NCBI RefSeq assembly: GCF_031157835.1
Contig: NZ_JAVIDR010000015.1
Location: 1 to 64,000, forward strand
DNA from: Acinetobacter rudis
Lineage (GTDB): Bacteria > Pseudomonadota > Gammaproteobacteria > Pseudomonadales > Moraxellaceae
DNA length: 64,000 bases
Direction of reading: 5' to 3'
Under the pieces are notes generated by a model. The model saw only the letters and a program-made list of their open reading frames with translations, was not told the DNA's origin and ran no database searches. The translations under genes were made by a program, and so were the position numbers. Shown piece after piece: positions 17,348 through 28,500 of the stretch (position 1 is its first letter; each line of letters starts with the position of its first letter).

Positions 17348-17379
17348 GATCCACGCCCTATAGTTAAGTTGCGTGGATC
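17348..17379 (+). terminator. Hairpin after glpK
   Basis: GATCCACGC and GCGTGGATC form a 9-base stem with a 14-base loop, 8 bases after the glpK stop. There is no T-run, so it may be an RNA end stabiliser or a weak terminator. Confidence 0.5.
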
Positions 17380-17483
17380 TAAAAATGTATTACATGATAA
17401 GTAATATCATAGTTGTGCTTAATCAACATATATCAATCAAATTATCATTAACAAAATAAACCGCATTATTAAGCACATTTATA

Positions 17484-19010
17484 TTAATGAATGTGAAGTT
17501 TATCTAGCATATTTTGTGGTTTAGGAGATAACCAGATTAATACACTCATAAATAGAAAAATCACGGTAAGCCCCCAAAAAATATGGTTAATAGATACGGT
17601 TATGGCCTCATGGTCAACCAAATTCGACAATATAAATAAACCACTCTCTGGTGAAATATCAGCTCCTTGTAAAACCTGTTGACTCTCACTCAATTGAACA
17701 CTTCCGATCATTTCATTACGTGCTGAAACTCCAAAATCACTCCACAAACTCATGGAAATTGATGCTCCAACTGCTGCTGATAAGGTACGAATAAAGTTCA
17801 TCATTCCCGTAGCCATTGCCAACTCGTGTGATTGCACCGATGCTAAGGCAATATTGCTCAAAGGAATAAAAAATAATGGCAAAGCAAAACCTTGTATAAT
17901 TTGAGGCCAAGCCAAATCCATAAAATCGGCATTATTCGCCCAAAACGCTCGTAATAACGAAGAGAGTGCAAATAATATAAAACCCACACTTGCCAAAAGA
18001 CGCTGATCAATTTTATGTAAAAACTTGGCTACAACAATCGACATCAAGAGACTTCCTACTCCCATTGTTGCCGTTAAATATCCTGCCCAAGTTGCGGTAT
18101 ATCCCATATTAAGCTGTAGCCACTGTGGTGTGATTACTATGCCACCAAAAAATGCGCCATAAGCGAGAGATAATGCAAAGGTTGCTATGCTAAAGCCTTT
18201 ATTTGTAAAAATTCTAAGCTGAATAACAGGTTGCTTTTCGGTAAATTCCCACACGATGAAAAATATAAAGCTAGCTAAAGCAATAATCGCTAAATTCCAT
18301 ATTTTCATATGGTTAAACCAATCATAGTCATGCCCCATATCTAGCATCATTTGAAAAGCACCAATCCAAACAATGAGTAGAATTATTCCAATGACATCAA
18401 ACTTTGACTTACTTAAGGGTGACTTTACTTTGAATAAGAAAAAATAAATACCATAAATTGAAACCAAACCAATAGGCGCATTGATTAAGAAGATCCAATT
18501 CCATACCCAATTATCACTAATCCAACCTCCCAGAATTGGTCCTAAAATGGGTCCTATTACTGTTGTTGTGGCCCAGATAGCAAGTGCTTGTGCATATTTT
18601 TTGGGAGGAAAGATGCTAATCATTAAAGTTTGGCTGAGGGGCATGATTGGCCCACCAAAAAATCCCTGCCCAATACGGAATAAAACTAATAATTCAAGGC
18701 TATTAGACAACCCACAAAAAATTGAAAATACAGTAAATCCAATCAGGGCTACACTGAAAGTTTGTACCAAACCATAACGCTGTGCTAACCAACCTGACAA
18801 ACACAAACTCACAGCCTCAGCAATCGCATATGAGGTAATAATCCACGTCCCTTGTGAGGGTGAAACCGCTAGACTCCCAGTAATTGTAGGGATTGAAACA
18901 TTGGCAATGGTCATATCAAGTACCACCATAAAATTAGCCAATCCCACAATAAAGGCAGCAATTAATAAACGGGTGCCATTTAAATTGGTTTCTAATATTG
19001 TTTTATCCAT
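17484..19010 (-). CDS. emrB: Multidrug efflux MFS permease, EmrB type (DHA2)
   Basis: This 508-residue protein has about 14 membrane segments and the DHA2 family motifs: GLANFMVVLDMTIANVSIPT (motif D1), QGTWIITSYAIAEA, GWLAQRYG (motif A) and GPILGPILGGW (motif C). With EmrA and an outer-membrane channel it exports hydrophobic drugs from the cytoplasm by proton antiport. It is the second gene after emrA, with a gap of 41 bases. No outer-membrane channel gene is present here, so a TolC-like partner elsewhere is needed. Intact. Confidence 0.94.
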   Translation of the reverse strand: MDKTILETNLNGTRLLIAAFIVGLANFMVVLDMTIANVSIPTITGSLAVSPSQGTWIITSYAIAEAVSLCLSGWLAQRYGLVQTFSVALIGFTVFSIFCGLSNSLELLVLFRIGQGFFGGPIMPLSQTLMISIFPPKKYAQALAIWATTTVIGPILGPILGGWISDNWVWNWIFLINAPIGLVSIYGIYFFLFKVKSPLSKSKFDVIGIILLIVWIGAFQMMLDMGHDYDWFNHMKIWNLAIIALASFIFFIVWEFTEKQPVIQLRIFTNKGFSIATFALSLAYGAFFGGIVITPQWLQLNMGYTATWAGYLTATMGVGSLLMSIVVAKFLHKIDQRLLASVGFILFALSSLLRAFWANNADFMDLAWPQIIQGFALPLFFIPLSNIALASVQSHELAMATGMMNFIRTLSAAVGASISMSLWSDFGVSARNEMIGSVQLSESQQVLQGADISPESGLFILSNLVDHEAITVSINHIFWGLTVIFLFMSVLIWLSPKPQNMLDKLHIH

Positions 19011-19051
19011 AGTCTTCGTATTTTTTATTTAAAAAAGTTCAGCATAATTAT

Positions 19052-20233
19052 TTATTTTGAATCTAACTCAATCGTGGCATCCATTGATAACCCAACTCTT
19101 AAGGGGTTTTTAGCCAACTCTTGCGGATCAAGTTGAATACGAACAGCCAAACGTTGTACAACTTTAATCCAGTTCCCCGTCGCATTTTGTGCTGGAATTA
19201 AAGCAAATGCAGATCCTGTACCCCCAGCTAAACCAACCACTTTGCCATGATATTTCACACGATTACCATAAATATCAGCTGTTAAAATCGCATTTTGTCC
19301 TGCGCGTACTTTTTGTAACTGACTCTCTTTAAAATTGGCATCCACATAAAGCTGGGAGACCGGCACAATCATCATCACCGTTGCTCCAGGTGAAACACGT
19401 TGCCCCACTTGTATATTTCTACGCGTGACCACACCATCTAAAGGTGCGCGAATCACAGTACGTTGTAACTCTAAATTGGCTTGTTTCAACTGCGCTTTAG
19501 CAACTAATACATCAGGTAAATTCGCTTGTGTTGTTCCCTCAACGAGCGCTTTACTTGCATCTAAATTACTTTTTGCTGCATTTCGTTTAGATTCAGCCTG
19601 TGTCAGCCCTGCTTTTGCAAGCTCCAGATCTGCACGAGCTGAGTTATATGTACTCTGAGCGGTTGCAAACTCTTCTTTAGAAATTGCACCAGATTGATTT
19701 AATTGTACTCGGCGATTAAATTCAGCTGTAATACGTGTTAAACGCACTTCTGCCTGAGTCACCTGCGCTTTAGCCCTTAAAATATCATCTTGCGACACTA
19801 ATACTTGCGCACCCAAACTTTCAATTTGAGCACTACTCTGATTAAACTGACGTTGAGCTTTGGCTAACTGAGCTTGTGCTTGTTCAACTGCAATTTGGGC
19901 ATCACTTGGATCTAAAACAACTAATACATCTCCCTTTTTCACCAGTTGAGTGTCACTCACTTGAACCGCAACCACTTGACCACTCACCATCGTACTAATG
20001 TTCGCTGTTTCTGCCCCAACATAAGCATTATCAGTAGAAACCTTATGATTAAAAAATAAGACTGCTACGAGTTTCACTATTGCACCAATCACAATTACAA
20101 CAGCAATCAACATCAATAAATATCGCCGCCTAGACTCGCGTACTTGTGCTTTTTTTGTAGAATCTAAATGAGAAGATAATCCAGTTTGAGCCGAATCAGG
20201 CGTTTGTTCTTTAGAGTTAGGGTTGTCTGTCAT
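19052..20233 (-). CDS. emrA: EmrA-type membrane fusion protein
   Basis: This 393-residue periplasmic adaptor has a cytoplasmic N-terminus, one membrane helix (about 38-60, LLMLIAVVIVIGAIVKLVAV), a biotinyl-lipoyl half (NAYVGAETANISTMVSGQV), a long alpha-hairpin rich in Ala/Gln (about 110-225), the second lipoyl half (IRAPLDGVVTRRN) and a beta-barrel end. It joins EmrB to an outer-membrane channel. The ATG has AGGAAAA in front. No regulator gene is adjacent; the 330 bases upstream to the next gene should carry the promoter. Confidence 0.95.
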   Translation of the reverse strand: MTDNPNSKEQTPDSAQTGLSSHLDSTKKAQVRESRRRYLLMLIAVVIVIGAIVKLVAVLFFNHKVSTDNAYVGAETANISTMVSGQVVAVQVSDTQLVKKGDVLVVLDPSDAQIAVEQAQAQLAKAQRQFNQSSAQIESLGAQVLVSQDDILRAKAQVTQAEVRLTRITAEFNRRVQLNQSGAISKEEFATAQSTYNSARADLELAKAGLTQAESKRNAAKSNLDASKALVEGTTQANLPDVLVAKAQLKQANLELQRTVIRAPLDGVVTRRNIQVGQRVSPGATVMMIVPVSQLYVDANFKESQLQKVRAGQNAILTADIYGNRVKYHGKVVGLAGGTGSAFALIPAQNATGNWIKVVQRLAVRIQLDPQELAKNPLRVGLSMDATIELDSK

Positions 20234-20563
20234 TATATTTTCCTTCTTCGACTAAACCCGTACAACCGCCATTCACGTAATATTGACCATTTTTATCTTT
20301 AAGCGATGCAATATATTTATATGATTATTCGGCAGATGCTTAAGTTCGAAAGTTCTTATTATTCAAAATAATGTTGCGTCTACAGTGTACCTACTCATAT
20401 TTGGCTTAACGCATCAATTTGTACTTAGGTCGTTTTCTTTTTTTATCATCTGTATAAAAATTATAATTATTTTGCCGCTATAGAAAAAAATTTAAAAAAA
20501 CCCCACAAACAGCTGATTATGGGGCATAACTTTTGTTAAGTTACAATCATGATTATATCTATA
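20234..20563. other. Intergenic region upstream of emrA
   Basis: About 330 bases, AT-rich. It must hold the emrA promoter and ends with the terminator of the thioesterase gene at 20493-20525. I see no ORF and no clear operator in the rest. Confidence 0.5.
20493..20525 (-). terminator. Terminator of the thioesterase gene
   Basis: On the minus strand CCCCA and TGGGG enclose a loop and are followed by seven T. Confidence 0.75.
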
Positions 20564-21061
20564 TTAATAAGCATATGAAGCAATTGCTGTTGCGATAGCC
20601 TTTCCTTCATCATTCACCATGGTCATACGCATTGTGCACCCTTTGCGTCCCAGTCTTAATGTCTCTGCTTTGGCAATAAAATACTGACCACGTCCAGGGG
20701 ATAAATAGTCTACTCGCATATCAACTGTTGCCAAACGAGAGACTTTCTTTAAAGTCTCAGGTAGTTCGTCTACCCCAGTTCGTTTATATAACTCTGACAT
20801 TGCGACAATCCCCCCAATACTATCCAGTAATGTCGCAGCAACGCCACCATGTAAAATCTGAAAAGCAACGTTACCAATTAAATAAGGCTGCATTTCAATA
20901 TAACCTTCGATTTCACCGTCAACGATACGCATTTGCATACTGTTATGAGAAAAATAAGGTGAATGGTTAAAAGCTTTGATCAGCTGTTCAAGCACGACGT
21001 GTATATCAACTTTTGTACCAAAGTGAATATTACCCGTCCACTTCTTTTGCGATTCGCTCAT
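20564..21061 (-). CDS. PaaI/YiiD-like hotdog thioesterase
   Basis: This 165-residue protein is a single hotdog domain. The central helix contains the HGGVAATLLDSIGGIVA motif (about 90-106) with the catalytic-type Asp, and the end has VDMRVDYLSPGRGQ and FIAKAETLRLGRKG, typical of the PaaI group of acyl-CoA thioesterases. Substrate unknown. It is divergent from hemB, with 108 bases between the two starts. Own terminator downstream. Intact. Confidence 0.85.
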   Translation of the reverse strand: MSESQKKWTGNIHFGTKVDIHVVLEQLIKAFNHSPYFSHNSMQMRIVDGEIEGYIEMQPYLIGNVAFQILHGGVAATLLDSIGGIVAMSELYKRTGVDELPETLKKVSRLATVDMRVDYLSPGRGQYFIAKAETLRLGRKGCTMRMTMVNDEGKAIATAIASYAY

Positions 21062-21124
21062 ATATTACTCAAATTATCTACGTGGTGAAAAAAGCTACGT
21101 TTTTTTCACCACAAATGGATTTAG

Positions 21125-22183
<1,059 letters not shown>

Positions 22184-22261
22184 TGCTCTTCCCAAGAACA
22201 TGTGATCAATCAGATGACATGTTCATTTTTCCTTTTTTATTGATCTCTTACTGAGTACACC

Positions 22262-23380
22262 ATGCATATCGCCATTATCGGCGCAGGCGTTAGTGGTCTG
22301 TTGTCTGCTTTAGAACTCGTCGAACACGGTTGTACCGTGAGTATTTTTGACCAATCACAGGCTGGGCAAGCAGCTTCATGGGCTGGTGGTGGCATACTAT
22401 CCCCGATGTATCCATGGCGTTATCCTGAAGCAGTCAATATTTTAGCGCAGTATGGTAAAGCAGAGTATCAACGTTATAATGCTCAGCTTTCTTCACGTAC
22501 TGGCATTGATTTTGAAATTCATAACACGGGTATGTTAATTTTCGATCAAGATGACTTCGCTGTAGGACTTGCCTATAAAGATCGTTATCAAGAGCCGATG
22601 CAACATTGTGAACTCGTAGAGGGCACTGAGCTACATCAAATTAACAATAAAATATCACCACAATTACAGCGAGCAATTTACTTTCCTGAACTTTCTAATA
22701 TTCGCAACCCTCGCCTGCTTAAATCCCTGATCACCTATTTAACTCAACATCCTCGTGTCACATTTCATACAGAACAACAGATTGTAAAGTTTAATCTCAA
22801 AGACAACCGTGTACAGTCCATTTGTAGTCAAGATGGTACAAAATTCCATGCTGAACATTTTCTTATTGCAACAGGTGCATGGTCTGCTCATTGGTCAACA
22901 CAATTAAATCTGAATATTCCTGTTGAGCCCGTGCAGGGGCAAATTTTATTATTTAAAACTCCAGCACAATGGTTGCCAACCATGTGTATGAATGAAGTTA
23001 TGTATTTAATCCCTCGTCCAGATGGCCATGTGCTTTGTGGTTCGAGTGTACAGCACTGTGGTTTTAATACTCAAATTGATCAAACAACTCAAGACAATAT
23101 TTTAAAACACTGTCTCGCAATGGTGCCAGCGCTCAGCCAGTTCTCCATAGTTAAACGTTGGGCAGGTTTAAGACCAGGTTCACCAGACGGCGTACCGTAT
23201 ATTGGTCAAATGCCAGAGCAAGATAACTTATGGGCCAACTTTGGGCATTATCGAAATGGCTTATGTATGGGACCGGCTTCTGCACAACTTTTACGTCAAT
23301 TAATGTTAAAGCAATCACCAATTGTTGATGCAACAGCCTATTCAACTGCTCGCTTACAGAAAAATAGCCAAATTGCTTAA
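22262..23380 (+). CDS. thiO: Glycine oxidase ThiO (FAD-dependent)
   Basis: This 372-residue D-amino-acid-oxidase-type enzyme starts with the FAD dinucleotide motif IAIIGAGVSGLLSA, followed by SWAGGGILSPMYPWRYPEA, and ends with KRWAGLRPGSPDGVPYIG and FGHYRNGLCMGPAS, as in ThiO. It oxidises glycine to the imine that supplies the C2-N3 unit of the thiazole of thiamine. No other thi gene is beside it. It starts 78 bases after hemB on the same strand and could share its transcript. Other DAO substrates are possible. Confidence 0.88.
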   Translation: MHIAIIGAGVSGLLSALELVEHGCTVSIFDQSQAGQAASWAGGGILSPMYPWRYPEAVNILAQYGKAEYQRYNAQLSSRTGIDFEIHNTGMLIFDQDDFAVGLAYKDRYQEPMQHCELVEGTELHQINNKISPQLQRAIYFPELSNIRNPRLLKSLITYLTQHPRVTFHTEQQIVKFNLKDNRVQSICSQDGTKFHAEHFLIATGAWSAHWSTQLNLNIPVEPVQGQILLFKTPAQWLPTMCMNEVMYLIPRPDGHVLCGSSVQHCGFNTQIDQTTQDNILKHCLAMVPALSQFSIVKRWAGLRPGSPDGVPYIGQMPEQDNLWANFGHYRNGLCMGPASAQLLRQLMLKQSPIVDATAYSTARLQKNSQIA

Positions 23381-23408
23381 TTCAACCAGTGCTCTTGCAT
23401 CAAATAAA

Positions 23409-23867
23409 TTATTTTTTGGATGAACCAAACAAGCGCAGAGCCATACGCTGTGCTTGTTTACCGTAGAACCACAGCGTAATAAGCACCATCGGAATACTGA
23501 CCAGCACTACCATTCCCAACGCCATCAGTAAAAATTGTCCATGGTTCAAATAGCTTAGAAAGCTCTGCCAAACATTAGGGTCTTGTGCTGAGAAATAGGC
23601 TAAACTTGCTAAAAGTCCCAATATATTAAAAAGCCAAAAACAAATCAGGAAAACAACTGTAAAGTATTTTTTTTCACTTGAAGTTGGTGCTCGCCGTTCA
23701 CGTTTTAAAAAAATATGTAAGACTGTAATCATTGCAGCTAGATAAGGTGTAGTAACAAGAGCAGCAGCAATTTCGTTTGGAATCCAAGCAGCGATTAAAC
23801 CTGTCACAATGGTATAAACAAAACAAAAGAAAAGAAACCACAAATAATAGCGACTAAGTGTAAACAT
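23409..23867 (-). CDS. ABZJ_00895-type inner-membrane protein
   Basis: This 152-residue protein has four hydrophobic segments (about 8-28, 35-52, 70-95 and 110-135), so it is an integral membrane protein. It resembles the small Acinetobacter family named after ABZJ_00895; function unknown. It is convergent with thiO and divergent from sbcD. Ends with a basic, serine-rich tail (RLFGSSKK). Intact. Confidence 0.75.
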   Translation of the reverse strand: MFTLSRYYLWFLFFCFVYTIVTGLIAAWIPNEIAAALVTTPYLAAMITVLHIFLKRERRAPTSSEKKYFTVVFLICFWLFNILGLLASLAYFSAQDPNVWQSFLSYLNHGQFLLMALGMVVLVSIPMVLITLWFYGKQAQRMALRLFGSSKK

Positions 23868-23959
23868 GCTGATAATCCAAGTGATTTATCTAAGCCTAAA
23901 AGCCAAAAATCAAAAAAACAAATTTTTTTGAATTTATTGTCAACCAATCTAAACATTAT

Positions 23960-24156
23960 AACGTTAATGTGGTTGTAAGGTCTGCGGTTACTCTGAACTA
24001 TTTGTGTCGGCATCCACAATATGATTGGTAACCAACTTGGTAACGATTAAAAAAATCTCATGTTTCTTTCCATTTGATTCAGCAGCATATTCGAGTGGTT
24101 CTTATTAGAAACATCTTAACCGACGATTTTCCATCACTCGAATCGTCGGTTTTTTA
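23960..24156 (+). ncRNA. Candidate small RNA upstream of sbcD
   Basis: A strong rightward terminator stands at 24120-24156 with no gene in front of it. Upstream, TATAAC near 23957 could be a -10 box. The stretch between holds no ORF longer than about 10 codons and shows internal pairing, for example TTGGTAACCAA near 24025 and a second GGTAAC just after. A transcript of about 190 bases is predicted. It does not match 6S RNA convincingly. The start is a guess. Confidence 0.4.
24120..24156 (+). terminator. Strong orphan terminator
   Basis: CCGACGATT and AATCGTCGG form a 9-base stem with a 12-base loop, followed by TTTTTTATT. It works in the plus direction only, and no plus-strand gene ends nearby (thiO ends 740 bases upstream). 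Confidence 0.85.
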
Positions 24157-24260
24157 TTGTCTACGCTCTAGACATAACGTGTAATTCATGCAAAGTCCAA
24201 CTCAATCTAACATCAATTTATGCTAACTTATTGGCGTTCATCTATTTTTATGGTTGTGTA

Positions 24261-25526
24261 ATGACTGTACGTTTTTTTCATACTTCAGACTGGCATCTCG
24301 GACAGTATTTTTACCAGCATAACCGCCACTATGAACATACCCAGTTCCTGTCTTGGTTACTTAATCAGATTGAAGAAAAACAGCCCGATGCATTACTCAT
24401 TGCTGGTGATATTTTCGATGTTATTAATCCGAGCTCACAGGCGCAAAAACAGCTCTATCAATTTTTAGCAGATGCACAGCTTCGAGCACCACATCTGCAA
24501 ACATTAATGATTGCTGGTAATCATGATTCTGGTTATCGCATTGAGCAAGTTGAACCTTTACTTGAAAAATATCAAACTCATGCTGTAGGTGTGTTAAAAC
24601 GCCAAGACAATCAACAGCTAGATTTAGAGCGTTTAATTCTACCCATTTATAATGCTCAACAAGAAATTGTTGCATGGTGTCTCGCACTTCCTTTCTTGCG
24701 TTCAGCTGAAATAACCAGTAACCAAGAACATAGTCGCAATAGTCAAGATGCCATTTCCTATATTCATCAACAACTGATAAACATAGCCAAAAGTAAAAAA
24801 ACAGATCATCAAGCTCTAATTTTGATGTCTCATGCTCATATGCAAGGTGGTGAGACCAGTGACTCTGAACGCCCGATTATCATTGGCAATGAAGAGGCTC
24901 TTTCTATAGCATTATTTGATGAAAGTATTGACTACGTTGCTCTAGGGCACTTACATAAACCACAAAAAGTACAACATCCACATATCCGTTATAGTGGTTC
25001 GCCCATTCCTCTTTCCTTCAGCGAAATCAATTATAAACACCAAGTAATCGAAGTTTGCATTGAAACAAATGCTACATCTGCGTCACCAGTGCAAATGAAT
25101 AGCCTAGTGATTCCACGCAGTGTTGAACTCTATAAAATCACAGGGGAATTAAATGAAGTATTTGATCAACTCCGAGCACTCCCTCAAGGAGCGATTGATG
25201 TACTAGAACAACGGCCGTATGTCGATATCGAGTACCATACTCTGACTCCTCCAGCCCCTCAATTACGGCAACAATTTGAGGATGCTTTACCTCAAGATCG
25301 CTATAGACTTGTACGGATTGTTCGTGTCTATCAAAAAAATGAAAATGACCCAGAGCAAAATCCAAGCATTAATCTTAGCCCACCAACACCCTACAGCTTA
25401 TTTCAGCAGCTTTGGCAACAACAAGGTTATGACACAGATACCGAAGTGGAAAAAGATTTTGCGAGCCTAGTCCAAGAGGCAGAAACAATACTCGAACAGC
25501 AACTTGAGCAAGGGAGGCATGCATGA
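24261..25526 (+). CDS. sbcD: Exonuclease SbcCD subunit D (Mre11-type nuclease)
   Basis: The ATG at 24261 gives the usual SbcD start MTVRFFHTSDWHLGQ; the frame opens at a TTG at 24231 without support. Metallophosphoesterase motifs are visible: SDWHLGQ, AGDIFD, AGNHDS, MSHAHMQG and GHLHKPQ. With SbcC it opens hairpins and cuts blocked DNA ends during replication and repair. The protein has 421 residues. Its stop overlaps the sbcC start as ATGA, so translation is coupled. Confidence 0.96.
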   Translation: MTVRFFHTSDWHLGQYFYQHNRHYEHTQFLSWLLNQIEEKQPDALLIAGDIFDVINPSSQAQKQLYQFLADAQLRAPHLQTLMIAGNHDSGYRIEQVEPLLEKYQTHAVGVLKRQDNQQLDLERLILPIYNAQQEIVAWCLALPFLRSAEITSNQEHSRNSQDAISYIHQQLINIAKSKKTDHQALILMSHAHMQGGETSDSERPIIIGNEEALSIALFDESIDYVALGHLHKPQKVQHPHIRYSGSPIPLSFSEINYKHQVIEVCIETNATSASPVQMNSLVIPRSVELYKITGELNEVFDQLRALPQGAIDVLEQRPYVDIEYHTLTPPAPQLRQQFEDALPQDRYRLVRIVRVYQKNENDPEQNPSINLSPPTPYSLFQQLWQQQGYDTDTEVEKDFASLVQEAETILEQQLEQGRHA

Positions 25527-28500
25527 AAATTCTTTCTATTAAAATTAAAAACTTAGCATCTCTTGCTGGTGAACAACATATCGATTTCGATAGTGAACCT
25601 TTGGCTAGTGCTGGACTGATTGCGATTGTAGGTAAAACAGGTGCAGGCAAATCGAGTATTCTTGATGCAATGTGCTTGGCACTCTTTAACCGTGTCCCTC
25701 GCCTCAAAGACAGTGATGGTAAAATTACCGATGTTGATGGTTCTGAACTCCCAGTCAACTCACCTTTAACCGTACTACGCCGCGGTACAGCACATGGTTA
25801 TGCTGAGTTATGTTTCATCGCACAAGATCAAAAACATTATGCTGTACGCTGGGAAATCAAACGTGCACGTGAAAATCCAGCTGGAAAATTACAAAGTATT
25901 CAACGTAGCCTCAAATGCTTAACCGATGGTATTGTACTTGCAGATAAAGCCAAAGCTGTTGATGAATATATCAAAAAAATTACACAATTAAGTTTTGAGC
26001 AATTTACACGTGCTGTTTTATTGGCACAGTCAGAAGTCACCGCTTTTCTCAAAGCACGAGATAATGAACGTGGTGAATTACTTGAATATCTAACCAACTC
26101 CAATATATTTACTAAAATTGGTGAATTGGCCTTTCGTAAGACCAAAGATATTGCAGCAGAGCGCAAACAGCTTGAGCAGCTTATCGGACATATTGAGCTC
26201 CTCACACCAGAACAAGTGACTGAGCTGGAAGCTCAGTTCAATAGTACAAAACTTAAGCTACAACAGTTAGAGCAAGATAAACAACAACTCACTCAACAAC
26301 AGCAATGGTACGAGCAACAACAAAAACTACAACTGGCACTCGATGAGAAGAAGCAATACCAAGCGCAACAACAACTGGCACAACAAGCACTGACTCCTGA
26401 GCACAATCGCTTAAAAAGGATTGAAATCTTTGCAGAAATTCGTTCTCAGGTCGATCAACAGCAGCAGTATCTGCACATCCAACAACAACTCAGCCCTAAT
26501 ATTACCCAATTGCACCAGCATTTTAGTGATATAGAACTACAATATGCCAATATACAAGCACAGTATCAACGAGCTGCAGATGGCTTTAATCAACGCCAAG
26601 CCTTTCGTAAACAATATGCAAATGAGCTCAAACAAGTACAGCAATGCGTTGAACTACGTGGGCTAATTTCCGAACAGTATCGAAAGCTACAAAGCAAACA
26701 ACAGCAGTTACTACAACAGCAAAAACCACTACAAGAACAGTCTATTCGCTGTCAGCAACAAGGCCAACAGCAACTTGAACAACTCGAACAACTACACCTT
26801 CAGCTTTGTGACACCGAACAGTTTAGCTCTCTCGATCAGGGCATACAGGCGCATATACAACAGCTCGAACAGTTTATTCAGCAATACCCTGCGATTGAGC
26901 ATCATTTGGGGCCGATACATCAAGCTGAGCAAGCCTTAAAACAACTACAGCTACAACTTGAACAGACCATTAATCAATTCGGGCATATCGAACACATCGA
27001 ACAGCAACTGAGTCAGAGCCGACTGCAGCGTGAGAGCCAAGTTAAGCAATTGGGGCAATTGGATTTTATAAGCCAACAGCTGCAACAGTTAAGCAAACTA
27101 GCACAAGAAAGAGTACAGACTCAAAACCAACTTGACCATACAGTACAGCAATTACAACAGCAGCAACACGCTACAGACCAAGCTGAGCAACTGTTGCAAC
27201 AACATAAAACAGAGCGCACCCAATTGCAGGATATATTGCAACAACAACGCTTACTGCACAGTGAAAATATAGAAAAACTCCGCCAAGATCTGGTCGAAGG
27301 TCAAGCTTGTCTCGTCTGTGGGAGTACTGAACATCCCTATCACTCGAATCAACAAGCGCTCTCTAAAACCTTATTTGAGCTACAACTGCAACAAGAACAA
27401 CAAGCTGAGCAGAAAGAGCAACACAGTTTACATGCTTGGCAACAAGCCAAACAAAACGTGGTACGTTTACAAACCTCGCAGGAGCAGTACATAGCACAGC
27501 TTGATCAGCTCAATGCTAAATATCAACATTTGAGTCTTGAACTCAGACCAACTGCGCAGACATTGGGATTACAGTTAGATTTAACTCAACCCACTCCGCA
27601 ACTTGAACAAGCTGTACAACAGCAACGTGCTGAGTATCAACAATCACTCGATCAACTGGCTCAGGCTGAGCTGTGCTACAGTCAGGCAATAAAAGATCAG
27701 AATCAACTACAACAGCAAATACAACAACAACAGCACCAAATTGCTACCGCAGAGCAACTACAGCAGCAGGTGCAACACCTCATTGCCTGTTTAACTGAAA
27801 CTGAGCAACAACACTGGCAGCAACAGGTCTCGCAAAGTGGGCAACTGCTCTTAGAGCGCTTAAAGCAACGTGCCCAACAGCTACAAATACAACAGCAACT
27901 ACGCCAGCAGCATGAGCAGCTACAGCAACAGAGTCAGTTAATTACAGCGCAACTCAATCAATTAGAACAACAGAATCAAGAGCTTCAACTTAGCTTACAA
28001 GAAGTTGCTGATCGAGGCCAAAGCAATACAGAGAAGGCTCAGCAGCTCATTGAGTTAATGACCACGATTGCCGATTGCAAACCACAAGAGTGGTTAGAAC
28101 AACAGCAACATCAAGATCAACAACAACTCGAACAATACCAGCTTGAACAAAAAAATCTTGAAACTTGCCGACTCCAGTACGAAGCACAAAAAACTGAACT
28201 GGCACAGCTCAAGGCCCAAGCCAATCACAATCAAAACAGCCTACAACAAGTTATGTTATACATTGATCAATGGCTTAAGCAACATCAGGACTTTAACCAA
28301 GTGGAATTGGCTCAACTCCAAGCCGTAAGTCCTGCACAAATACAAGATATTCGTCAACAATTGGCCCAGGCTGATCGTGCATTCAATGACGCCACTGCTG
28401 CACTCAACACACTATATGCTCAGTGCCAAGAGCATCAATCTAATCAACCATCGATCCAGTACGATGCTCTAATTACAGCAATCTCTCAACACACGGCGCA

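Noticed and set aside
23960..24156. 6S RNA
   Set aside because: Size fits, but the conserved closing stem and central bulge are not recognisable and the usual neighbours (zapA, ygfA) are absent.
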